NCBI GenBank assembly: GCA_900208305.1
Contig: OAPG01000004.1
Location: 930,001-994,000 of the forward strand
Reading direction: 5' to 3'
DNA: 64,000 nt
From: Melanopsichium pennsylvanicum
Taxonomy: Eukaryota; Basidiomycota; Ustilaginomycetes; Ustilaginales
The number at the start of each line of letters is the position of its first letter. Positions within the stretch are counted from its first letter, which is position 1. Below, piece after piece: positions 20,602-30,835 of the stretch. A model generated the notes under the pieces. That model was given only the letters and a program-made list of their open reading frames with translations, had not been told where the DNA came from and did no database searches. The translations under genes were made by a program, and so were the position numbers.

Positions 20602-22293
20602 TTATAGAGCGCTTTTACCTCTGGTTTCAAGAGGGATGAAAAAGGCTAAAACTCCAGAGAATAAGAATAAAGAAGCAGCAACGTACAAAGGAGCAGTTCC
20701 ATTCGAATATATACCAATGATAGGAGCAAGAGAACCCAAAACACGATTGATAGATGCAGCGATACCATCACCAGTTCCACGATGAGGTGCAGGTAAAACT
20801 TCGGGTGTAATACAATATAAAACAGCATACATAATATTTTGTACAACCGCTGCAGCACAATTAAATCCAAGTACTCCACTCTCGGTATTTGCAGTAGTGA
20901 AGAGAAATAGGAAAACGCCAGTAAGAATTGTACCAATTCCCAAAGCACCTTTTCGACCAGATTGTGGAAGTTCAACCATAAAAGCTGCAATTATGGATCC
21001 AGGTACACCGCAAATTGAAATAATGGCGTAATTACGATAAGTCGTATCTACGCTTGAAGCACCATCAAGTCCTTGAGCTTCGGAAAGGTAAATGGGTAGA
21101 AAAGCGTTGTAAAGAGGGTAAGCGAGACCAATGAGACCCCAAAGAATCCAAAGAATTGTTGTTGTGGTAGCCATCTTCCAGCCAAAGAAAAGAGGTTTAA
21201 CGTGCGAAAGATCTGGGGTGAAGGAAACATTCTTGAGGTCGCGAACAAATTTGACGGGCATCGAAGCAAAAGATTGAACGACTTTTGGCTCATTCTGGAC
21301 AGAGTCAACATTCATGTTGACCTCCTGACCAGCGACAGAGCGTAAGATTTCGACAGAAATCACATCGTCACCAAGTGGAGTACCATTTCGACGAGCAACC
21401 TCTTTGAGAACTGCGACCGCATCGGCATCGCGGCCCTTGGAAAGGTAAAATTTTGGAGATTCGGGGAGGCGGAATACGAAGAATCGGCAAACAAACATCA
21501 TGAAAGTGAAAGCACCCAAGGTGTAAAAAGTGTACCTCCAACCTTTGTTTTTAGAGACATCGCAAACCACAGTGTCTGGACCTTGAGAAGTGTTGGACTG
21601 GTTTCCATCACAAGAGTAATTCGCGATGAAAGCCCACGCTACCAAAGACGCGAGAAGTTGGCCGAATGACCAAAAGATGGATAGAAGGGTAAGAAGATAC
21701 TGCTTTTTGGCAGGGATAAATTCTAGAAACATCATTCCATCGACGGGCAAATTACCACCCAAACCAAACCCAAGTGCGGCGAGCAATCCACCGAGGCCGA
21801 CAAAGGAAGGTGCAGCACCACCTGCGATACCAAAGATACCGGCAATGAAAAGTGTAATGTTGAACGAAGGTCGACGACCAATGACATCGGCTAGAATACC
21901 CCAAACGGCAGCACCACAGATGAGACCGCAGTACAATGAGAAAGTCATCCATCGAATGTTGGTTTGAATATTGAATTCTCGTTGAACTTGAGGCAAGATG
22001 ATGGCTACACCCTGAAGCCAGAGGTTGTCGGCCATCCAACCCCAACCGGAGAGAAGGAAGAGTTGCCATTGAAACTTGCCCATACCGATGTGATCGTTCA
22101 TAACTTTGTTGAGAATGTAGACTTTACGCTCATAGATGTCGCCGACGGACTTGCCATCTGGACGAGAGAGCTCATCCGAATCGAGTGTGAGCTGCTTCTC
22201 GAGCGTAGAATTTGCAAGCTTGACATGCTGGGTATCTGCTTTCAAGTCGGTCTGTTCGCCAGACTTGACATCGGCCATTTTGGTGTTGTCCAT
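20602..22293 (-). CDS. MFS transporter, sugar-porter/SV2-like
   Basis: The 563-residue protein is a major facilitator with about twelve membrane segments. It shows the loop 2-3 signature GILADVIGRRPSF, the loop 6-7 motif PESPKFYLSKGR typical of sugar-porter/SV2-type carriers, FGLGGNLPVDGMMFLEF, and GDGIAASINRVLGSLAPI in the second half. Substrate cannot be told; organic acids, sugars or related solutes are possible. The soluble N-terminus (about 85 residues) and central loop are hydrophilic. The minus strand shows a good acceptor (TTTGTCTCTTTGCAG) eleven or so bases before the ATG, suggesting a 5' leader intron. Codons near the C-terminus end mostly in A or T, unlike neighbouring genes, and the flanks are AT-rich too. 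Confidence 0.88.
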   Translation of the reverse strand: MDNTKMADVKSGEQTDLKADTQHVKLANSTLEKQLTLDSDELSRPDGKSVGDIYERKVYILNKVMNDHIGMGKFQWQLFLLSGWGWMADNLWLQGVAIILPQVQREFNIQTNIRWMTFSLYCGLICGAAVWGILADVIGRRPSFNITLFIAGIFGIAGGAAPSFVGLGGLLAALGFGLGGNLPVDGMMFLEFIPAKKQYLLTLLSIFWSFGQLLASLVAWAFIANYSCDGNQSNTSQGPDTVVCDVSKNKGWRYTFYTLGAFTFMMFVCRFFVFRLPESPKFYLSKGRDADAVAVLKEVARRNGTPLGDDVISVEILRSVAGQEVNMNVDSVQNEPKVVQSFASMPVKFVRDLKNVSFTPDLSHVKPLFFGWKMATTTTILWILWGLIGLAYPLYNAFLPIYLSEAQGLDGASSVDTTYRNYAIISICGVPGSIIAAFMVELPQSGRKGALGIGTILTGVFLFLFTTANTESGVLGFNCAAAVVQNIMYAVLYCITPEVLPAPHRGTGDGIAASINRVLGSLAPIIGIYSNGTAPLYVAASLFLFSGVLAFFIPLETRGKSAL

Positions 22294-24160
22294 TTTGAAG
22301 TTTTAGCTGCAAAGAGACAAAGCCGGTGTAAGGAGTAGGGACAAGTTGGTGATGGCGGGTACAATCGTGGTGTACAAAGCGTCGATAATCCTGTCGAGGC
22401 TCAGACACGCGTGAATGTGTTGTGAAACGATGTGGCGAATGTATGAAAGTGAAGATGACAGGGAAAAGATTTGGGCAAGAAAGCCAAGTATTTGAGGGAT
22501 GGTGCAAGCGGAGCGTAATGTGGCGGCTGTAGTGGCGAATGGATAATGAAAACGAGAAGAGGGAGCTGATTGTTCGCCAAGCGTCAGAACAAGTGATCGG
22601 CTTTACCCGAATGAACTTTGTATTAAAAGAGCGGGTGAAAGGATTTGAATCATTAGAACAGTGTGGGAGGGGGAAAAGAGGTAAAATAAACACTTGGTCA
22701 AGGCACACAAAGAGTGATTGCAAGCGAGAAGAGGCAAAGGGAGAAAAGTGTACAAGATGCAAATGCAGATGCCAAAACGTGGTTAGGATTCAACACTGTC
22801 AATGTACTGTAAGTTTGGTCTTTGGTAACGAATACGAGACAAAATTGAGCACGAGACGAAGTAAGTAGGGCGATAACTGATGGTGAACAGCCTCGTGTAC
22901 TTGCAATTTGCACATTTTGGCAGGTCGCGAAATTTTTGTAATAAATCTATTGATTTGATTTCTTTTTCATGTATTTCTCGCTTACCGATGCTGTTGCTGC
23001 TCTAATTGCTTGAGCTGCGTGTCCATCACATTTTGCAAACCAAAGTGCAGCAAATTCGCCTGACGGCTTTAGACCAGGAAAGTCACATGTTGAAATCGCA
23101 TTTACCTCACATCGAGGTTGTGTGCAAAATCCAGACCGTTCTCTCGTCCATCGAGACATGAACCGCAGCCTTAAGCGAGCAGACATGGCAGCACAGCTTG
23201 GGAGTCAGGCCCGTGTAGAAATCGCAACTCTTTTTTTTTTGTCCCTTCTGGTCCCTGGTGTAGGCCAAATGACCAGACCCGAGAATCATAGCGTTTCAAC
23301 AGATGTTTCTCTAGAATTGATGAGGTGAAAGATCAACCTATTCACCAACTAGCCAATTTCGCTCTTCATCTTTACACGCACATTACCTTGTCAAGCGCTA
23401 CATGCATGTGCTCTTAAATACCATTAAAGCCCCTTTCTTCTGTGTTTCCAAGCACTGCACAGTTGCATTTCACCAAAGTCTCCGTCGGGGGAAAAAGCTA
23501 AAGAAAAGCGGTGAAATGCGCCTTAATGTCGACACGCGCCAGTCGTGCCAGTCGGGGTTCCAAAATTCCTAAAACAGCAGAAAATTGCCAAGAGAAAAAG
23601 AGAGAGAGAGAGAGCCAAAATTCGAAGGATAAAAAAAGGGGCCGCTCTTGCACCATGACAATTCTACATTACTCGAAGCCGGCGTTCAAATGTCGCTACA
23701 ATTCCAATGTGAAAACGAGAAAAAGAAAAGAAATTTTCTAAACGAAAAATAAATAAATCAATGAAATTCCACTGTAAAAGACCTGTAAAGTAAATTCGAT
23801 CAACGACCAAATAAAAGCAAAATTAAAAATGCCAAACCAGAAGCGTGACAGTATGTACAACATCATCTACATTATATAGTCTCTCTCTGTTAACGAGATT
23901 GTTCACACAACTATAACAAATCCGAGTTAGCCGCTTACGTCGTGTAGCACAAAGATCTCGGTTTTCCAAGCAGAACCAACCTTGAATCCTTCAAACTTTT
24001 TGACTCGTGCACATGAAACCAACAAACTCACATTCATGCTCATATCCATCTTCACACCCATATGTGAAACCACTCTGCACATGTTCGCGAGAAATCATGC
24101 TTTCTTTTTCCGTCGAGCGTGCGAGCGCGACGGCATTTAAATATGTACAGAATCCATACA
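22294..24160. other. Long AT-rich intergenic region upstream of the MFS gene
   Basis: About 1.9 kb. The 22.3-22.9 kb part probably is MFS promoter and leader. A (GA)n tract lies near 23601-23614, A-rich sequence near 23740-23830, and the aconitase 3' end near 24.1 kb. A weak 79-codon ORF at 22947-23186 is listed separately. Confidence 0.6.
22947..23186 (-). CDS. Weak small ORF, product unknown
   Basis: A 79-residue ORF starts ATG at 23186. Its second half (SGEFAALWFAKCDGHAAQ, then a basic end KYMKKKSNQ) looks protein-like and includes several Cys. Possible splice donors (GTAAAT near 23106, GTAAGC near 22988) raise other structures. I know no relative. It may be chance. Confidence 0.18.
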   Translation of the reverse strand: MSARLRLRFMSRWTRERSGFCTQPRCEVNAISTCDFPGLKPSGEFAALWFAKCDGHAAQAIRAATASVSEKYMKKKSNQ

Positions 24161-26980
24161 TTAGGCAGATTTGGCGGCAGCGGCCATCCTGTTCAGGGCC
24201 GAACCGTGGTGGAACCACGAGATCTGGTTCTCGTTCATGCTGTGCGTGAGGGGAATCTCATCCTTGGACCCATCCTTGTGCTTGCATACGAGCGAAACTT
24301 TGGAGCCAGGCGCGAGCTCGGTAACGCCGATAATGTCCACCAAGTCATCGGGGCGCACCTTGTCGTAGTCAGCCGCGTTGGCGAACTCGAAGGCGAGCAT
24401 GCCCTGCTTACGCAAGTTGGTTTGGTGGATACGAGCGAACGAACGAGCAATAACGGCGCAACCACCCAGGAAACGCGGCTCGAGGGCGGCGTGCTCTCGC
24501 GACGAGCCCTCACCGTAATTCTCGTCACCAATCACAACCCAAGGCTTACCCTGCTCACGGTACTGGATGGCAGTAGCGGGAACCGGTCCCCACTCACCAC
24601 TGAAGATGTTCTGCACCTCGTTGGCCTTACCGTTGGCGGCGTTGATGGCACCAATGAGACAGTTGTTCGAAATGTTCTCAAGATGACCACGGTACTTGAG
24701 CCACGGACCACCGGCCGAGATGTGGTCAGTGGTGCACTTGCCCTGCGCCTTGATGAGGACGGGACAGTCGGTGGGATTCTTGCCGTTCCAGGCCTTGAAG
24801 GGCTCGAGCTTCTGCAGACGGTCCGACTTGGGGTCGATGGCGACCTGGACGGAAGAGCGGTCCTTGGGCGGGTCCTGGTAAGTGTTGTTACCGGGGTCGT
24901 AGCCGCGCGGAGGGAGCTCCTTACCGGTGGGAGCCGAAAACTTGAACTCTTTGCCGTCAGCACCCTTGAGGCTGTCGGTCATTGGGTTGAAGGTAAGGCG
25001 ACCAGCGAAGGCCATCGCGGTAACAAGATCGGGCGAAGCGACAAAGGCGTGGGTGGCGGGGTTTGCGTCGTTACGGCCGGTGAAGTTACGGTTGTACGAG
25101 GTGATGATCGAGTTCTTGTCACCCTTCTTGATGTCCTTTCGGTCCCACTGACCAATGCAAGGACCACAGGCGTTGGCAAGAACCATACCGCCAGCCTTCT
25201 CGAGGATCTCCATCTGGCCATCACGCTCGATGGTGGCGCGGATCTGCTCGGAACCGGGGGTGATGGTGAAAGCGGACTTGACCTTGAGGCCGTGGGCAGC
25301 AGCCTCCTCGGCGATCGAGGCAGATCGGCTCATATCCTCGTAAGACGAGTTGGTGCAAGAACCGATAAGGGAGACCTTGAGCTCCTCGGGCCAATCGTTC
25401 TTCTTGACCTCCTCGGCAAATTTGGAGAGGGGGGTGGCAAGATCGGGGGTGAAGGGACCGTTGATGTGGGGCTCGAGGTTGTCGAGGTTGATCTCGAGGT
25501 GAGAGTCGTACTCGGCGCCAGAGTCGGGAAGGAGGTTGCGCTGGAAGCCCTTAGCGAGGTCCGCAATCTCGGATCGGTTGGTGGCGCGGAGGTAGTCGCC
25601 CATGCGCTCGTTGTAGGGGAAAACGGAGGTGGTGGCACCAATCTCGGCACCCATGTTGCAGATGGTGGCCATACCAGTGCATGAGAGGGTCTCGACACCG
25701 GGACCCTTGTACTCGATGATGGCACCGGTACCACCCTTGACGGTGAGCTCACCAGCGACCTTGAGGATGACATCCTTCGGGGTGGTCCAGCCGGACATCT
25801 TGCCTTTAAGCTCGACACCGATGACCTTAGGTGCCTTGAGCTCCCATGGGATGTCAGCCATGACATCGACAGCGTCAGCACCACCGACACCACAGGCGAT
25901 CATGCCGAGACCACCGGCGTTGGGGGTGTGCGAGTCGGTACCGATCATGAGACCACCGGGGAAGGCGTAGTTCTCAAGGATGATCTGGTGGATGATACCC
26001 GAGCCGGGCTTCCAGAAGCCGATACCGTACTTGGCGGTAGCAGTGGCAAGGAAGTCGTAGACCTCCTTGTTGATCTCGATGGCACGGGCCAAATCCTTGG
26101 CACCACCAACCTGGGCCTCGATAAGGTGGTCGCAGTGGACAGTAGTGGGAACAGCGACGGTGGGGAGACCAGCCGACATGAACTGGAGGAGAGCCATCTG
26201 TGCGGTGGCATCCTGGCATGCGACACGGTCAGGGCGGAGCTTGAGGTAAGAAGAGCCGCGGTTGATTTCTTGCTCGTGGGGGTTGTCCAAGTGACCGTAA
26301 ACAATCTTCTCAGCGAGAGAGAGAGGGCGGTTTAAACTGGTGTGAGAAAGCAAGAAAGAGGCATATCAAGAATTCAGTCGAATTGTTCGCAGAGTCTAGA
26401 AATAGGAAGAGTGTTTCTGCCGAAGCCGCGCGCAATTCAGAAAGAAAGACAAGCTGCTCCAAACGAGCTTGTGTGCAGATCTGCGGGCACCAGGTCGTCA
26501 CTTGCTGTTCCGCCATAAAGGCTGAGCACAAGTTCAGATTGGCCAAGTTCTTTTTAGCGTGCGCAAAGATTGCAAAAAAGGCGCCTCGTGGCGCTCTATC
26601 GCATATGGTATTTCCACTTTTAGCGACTTTTTCTGCCCTCTTCTTGGTGAAATTTGACCTTATCGAGTATGGTACGACGCTGCACATTGCACAACGAGTA
26701 CGAGCACGGCTCTCCTTTGCGTTTTGCGGGCAAACAGTAAAGTGAAAAGGGGAGAAGCAACTTACCGCTCACGAACGACCTTGAGGTTGTCCTCGATGCG
26801 CTTGTAGTTGATGTAGTAGCCCTTGCCCTTCTCGACGACAGACATCTCGACCTTCTTGTCGAAAAGAGAAGGGGAGATCTCGGCAGCCTCCTCGGCAACG
26901 GTGGTAGCATAACCGCGGGCGAGGGGAGCCTTGGCGGCTGCCCTAAGGGAAGAAGAACGGAGTGCTCGAAGGGGAAGCAT
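24161..26980 (-). CDS. ACO1: Mitochondrial aconitate hydratase (aconitase)
   Basis: Aconitase interconverts citrate and isocitrate in the TCA cycle in the mitochondrial matrix, using a 4Fe-4S cluster. Exon 1 is 26766-26980 and exon 2 is 24161-26336; the 429-base intron has GTAAGT and ACCAG ends, and the join reads [15 protein letters not shown]. The product is 796 residues. The presequence ([19 protein letters not shown], then ARGYATTV) is a typical matrix signal. Visible hallmarks are [13 protein letters not shown], cluster-ligand [10 protein letters not shown] (about residue 400) and [10 protein letters not shown] (about residue 460), and [18 protein letters not shown] in the swivel domain. 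Codon bias is strong, which produces a 521-codon antisense shadow. The intron is long for this window. Confidence 0.97.
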
Positions 26981-27274
26981 GATGTGCGGTGGGAGATACC
27001 AGCTACCCTGCTCTCACTCTAGAAACGGTGTGAGGTGAAAAAGATATGGTGGTGGTCGAGTGGAATGCGTGCTTTTGATTTGGACCAAAGGAAGTAGAAA
27101 ACGACAATCCAGCCTTGGGGGAGCGCGTGAGACGGGCGGACAAACGAGGGCAAACGGAATACAAAGCCCAGACTGGCTCAAAGCCCAACTTTACAAGCGG
27201 AAAGGGCCGATAACGACGACAACTGAGCGGGGAACAGCCGCTAGAGCCTTCTCTCTCTCTTTCTGGCGTAGCCT

Positions 27275-27309
<35 letters not shown>

Positions 27310-29129
27310 AGCGCGCATTTTCGCAAAAAAGGGGAGAAAGTGAAAAAGACAAGAAAAACAGAGAACATCGGGTGGAGAGAGGGCTCTTTGGCTGTTTGAC
27401 CGGCCAGCCACGGCAATCGCTTCCCGAGCCCTGTTAGTCTGAGGTACAAACCCTTGTCGACCAAGCACGGTCCAATCAACACGCTCCCTTTGGAGAGAAA
27501 ATCCAATTCAAATGGAAAGAGAGAAAATTCTTGTAGACTGATTTGTATTCTCGTCTGCTTGCATGCAAACACGCCTCTTACTTCGACTACCGATTCACCA
27601 CCTCAAATCTTCGAGTACAAAGTGGATGGACCGCGTAGCTCGATTTAATTACTTTACACTCACCCAAAGACCGCAGATGCACAGTAACGCTCTGTTCAAG
27701 TGCCCGGGCACCTCTCCATAATTCCTTGTAATTTCGTTCCCTTCTTCTGCAACTTGGAAGCAAATGCAGAAGGAGCACTCAAGGACAGGGAGATCTGTGT
27801 GCGACAAAGGCTCATGGTCAAGGTAGCCAACAGGCCCGATCGAGAGGGCAAGCACAAGCTGTCTACTGTTCATCGGTGGGCAGAGCGGCTGGTGGCATCC
27901 GTGAAAGGCACCTCTCAAAGAAGCTGGGTGGAAACATCCTCTCGTGCACCCTTACATCTGTGCTTGAAACAAGCCCGTTGCGATTCCAACCCTTCACGAT
28001 CTAGACCTTGTATGACCATCTTCGAGCTGCAACGTTGAGCTATTGTGCATTACAGCCTTTGAGGTCTGGTGCTGATCGAATGAACTTTTTACCGGGTACA
28101 TCTTGTCGACGTGTACTGTGCATGTAGCAGATGGTACATCCGCGTATCATTACCAGCATGGCTTGTCCATCGTCGACGTCGATGCGATCTCGGATTCTTG
28201 CACGACTTTCCGCGAAGCTTGCAGAGCTTTCTACGTCGTTCACAAGCGTGCTCTGCATCTACGAGGTTGTTCCCATACCCATTGGAACCCACATTAGCAC
28301 GCACAGAAGGTCAATCATAGTACAACAAGTAGGTGCTTGGAGGTGTCACATTGGGCGCCTAGCTCTCGAACCTCGCGTGTAGCTGGTGTGCGTCTTTGTA
28401 TCGCTGGGTCCAATGAACAGCGCTGCAATTGAAACGTCGGATTTCGACCCGACGCAGAGACCTGGATTCCAAGCCTTGCTCAATTCCGCAGATGACCGCT
28501 GGAAGAATTCGTACGACTACTTTCCAATGCTGCCATCGGGCGATTCCTTCGCTTTGTCCCGATGATTCCTGATCAACCTGCGCGAACAGCACAGCTCATA
28601 TTGCGGGGCCTTGTGACGCTCTTGACATGCATCTTGTTGAATACCAGCTTTATCTGACCAAGGTAAACGATGTGAGATGCGGTATACTGAAGCGATGCTT
28701 TGCTGGCGACGGCTCTCAGTTCTTTTCAAGCGGACCTACCTCCACATAGCTTTTCAATCATCCGACACCAAAGGGTTGCCAGGCTCAGCATGAACGCTGT
28801 CACGGAGAATGAGAAAAAACAATCAACGGGACCGATAAAAGTTTTGCGGTTGCTTAAAAAGCGAGTGAAGACAACGTATGTGACATGAGCAGAAATGGGA
28901 AGTGAGATGCTGGCTCGAGTCGCGTACGGTATCAACCAGTCAACCACGACCGAGTTTGTCGCACTGACAGGCGCAGTGAGAATGTTCACAATAGACGCAA
29001 GAGCTCGCTCAACTGCAAGCAGTGAAAGCGGTGATCTCTGGTCCAGACTTTTGAATGCATGAGGTGTGTAGATGGGAGAACTAGTGTATAGTGCGAATTT
29101 TGCTGAAAAGGCGACAATTCAAGACTGCT
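26981..29129. promoter_or_regulatory. Aconitase upstream region and gene-free stretch
   Basis: The first few hundred bases should hold the aconitase promoter and leader, including a CT-rich tract and the CCAG repeat at 27277-27308. From 27.4 to 29.1 kb I see only short ORFs on both strands with no recognisable product and no RNA gene. Confidence 0.5.
27277..27308 (+). repeat. (CCAG)8 tetranucleotide repeat
   Basis: Eight perfect CCAG units lie about 300 bases upstream of the aconitase ATG. A similar but interrupted repeat lies at 52955-52988. Confidence 0.95.
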
Positions 29130-30195
29130 TTAACGGTACTTGTGGAAGCCAATCTGGTCAGCGCGCTCACGGAAGCACTGACGGCAGATGTCGAGACCGT
29201 ACTTGCGGATGATACCGCCCTGGTTGCCGCAGACACGGCTGTTGGAGCGAAAAGTGAAATTTAATGTGCAACAAATCGGGAAACGTCAGTATATATCATA
29301 GACGAAATGATGCGGAACTGAAACAATGCAGGGTCGATTGGTGAGAGACAAGCAGAGCGAGAAGAGGTCGACCAGTGCCAGAAGAAGAATTGCGCGGCGC
29401 AGTAGAGGTATAGAGATGGTCGGAGACAGTCCGTAATGCATCTCCGAGCTTCGCGTCTTAAGATGCGATGGCTATACCTTCCACACAACTGAGAGCACCT
29501 TGAGACAACACGGTTGATTGAGAATGCGCCAACAAGCCAATTTCTCTCCTAATTCCCGTAACATCACCAAAATCCGTGAAGGGACGCCTGTAAAATCCGG
29601 CTCGGACGCGCCGATGAGGTCGGCATTGAGATATCGCCACACCTCGGCGAATGCTTGAATGTCCATCAGCGGTGGCGTTGAGCGAGCGCTACTCTGGTCA
29701 GCTTGAAATGCGCCCGATGTTGCTTTGATTGCCCGGCTTCTTCTTCGGTGACCTGTTGCCGCGACAGTCGTTGGGATTGTTGATCACAGTCTCGTCTAAT
29801 GAGCTTCTATCTTCATGCGTCCTTTTGCCGCGGATCAGTTTGCTTTTCACCTTCATGTTGCCATACTATCGGAGTGTCCCAGATGCAATAGTTGACATGG
29901 CGAAGAATCGCGCGTGCAATGGAACGGCGAAGCTGATGCTGTACTGAAAGGGGGATGCTGCTGTTGTACCGATAGAGATGATGCTGCAGTGTAGATCGTC
30001 CGTGAATCTGCTTTCGTTGTGCGAGAGAACATATTGTGTCGATCATTGTTGGTGCTGCGGCCGTTATGATTGTGATTCTCTACATCCAAACAATCTCCTC
30101 CTGCGTTGTCGTCGATGCTATAAGGATACGTACCACTGACGGGAACCCTTGCCGAACTTTCGGGGGTGGCTAAACCACAGAGTCTGGAAAGTCAT
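29130..30195 (-). CDS. RPS29: 40S ribosomal protein S29 (uS14), two exons
   Basis: S29 is a zinc-binding protein of the 40S head. Exon 1 is 30134-30195 ([20 protein letters not shown] plus TG) and exon 2 is 29130-29238; the split codon makes Cys, giving [12 protein letters not shown]. The rest reads [20 protein letters not shown] and ends FHKYR. The 56-residue product equals the family length, and the four zinc cysteines (CRVC and CRQC) are intact. The intron, 29239-30133, has a GTACGT donor and AACAG acceptor and is 895 bases long, very long for this genome. The gene is too short and split for ORF calling. It is divergent from RPL4, 640 bases away. The exons and join are directly readable, so confidence is high. 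Confidence 0.95.
29239..30133 (-). other. 895-base intron of RPS29
   Basis: The intron carries an open minus-strand frame of about 100 codons around 29472-29787 (includes [20 protein letters not shown]) that looks protein-like. I found no C/D snoRNA boxes. Whether anything inside is expressed is unknown. Confidence 0.8.
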
Positions 30196-30835
30196 GTTGT
30201 CGAATATGAAAGTGATATCTTGAGGTTACGAAGAGATGGAGGGAGCAAAGACGAACGCCGACGAATGTGCTTCCGATCCAGCTGCTAGCGTAGAGAGCGC
30301 GATCTGTTGGAAGCCTTGCTAGCTGCTCATTTGACTTCCAGGCTGGCACAGCTGCCTCGACACTCGATTTTGACGGGTCAGCCTGTATGTGGGCTGCGCA
30401 GCCAGGTGCGTACTTCACGGATCGGCCCTTCGTTCTTACATTGCTGGCTGACTGCTTTAAAATTCGACTTTCTCGGATTCGCGTTCTGCTGCCACACGGT
30501 TCCGATCATCTTTGAACTAATTCAGAAATTTGCATTCCTCGGCCGAGCTTTGCAACAAGCACGTGCAGCTTGTCGTCCAGCCGTCGCCCCGCCACAATCG
30601 AGATTCAAGCTTCACGAGAGGTCAGGAGTTCTTCAGACATGTCACGACTGTGTTACCGAATGCGAGAATTTCAACACAGAAGAACCAATAGCTTGCCGCC
30701 AAGTCAGTTGAAACTTACCTCGGCCAGAGCCCAGCCAAGTCTCGAGGTCTGCGAATCAGAGGCTGGCTACTCAGAGCCCGCCGTCATCATTCTTCTTGAA
30801 GTCATCCACCAACCATTACCTTCAAGATATCGAAA
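30196..30835. promoter_or_regulatory. Bidirectional promoter region RPS29 / RPL4
   Basis: The 640 bases between the two ribosomal-protein start codons. On the minus strand GAG|GTAAGTTT (donor bases 30711-30718) could begin a 5' leader intron of RPS29 ending close to its ATG, which would leave only about 100 bases between transcripts. That splice is inference. Confidence 0.6.

Noticed and set aside
24119..25684. 521-codon plus-strand ORF opposite aconitase
   Set aside because: It is a shadow caused by the strong codon bias of ACO1; its translation has no domain and aconitase on the other strand is unmistakable.
27254..27572. ORFs encoding Trp-Leu-Ala-Gly repeats
   Set aside because: They are translations of the CCAG tetranucleotide repeat.
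28430..28460. Hairpin CGTCGG..CCGACG with a T-arm-like loop
   Set aside because: No other tRNA arms around it; short chance palindrome.
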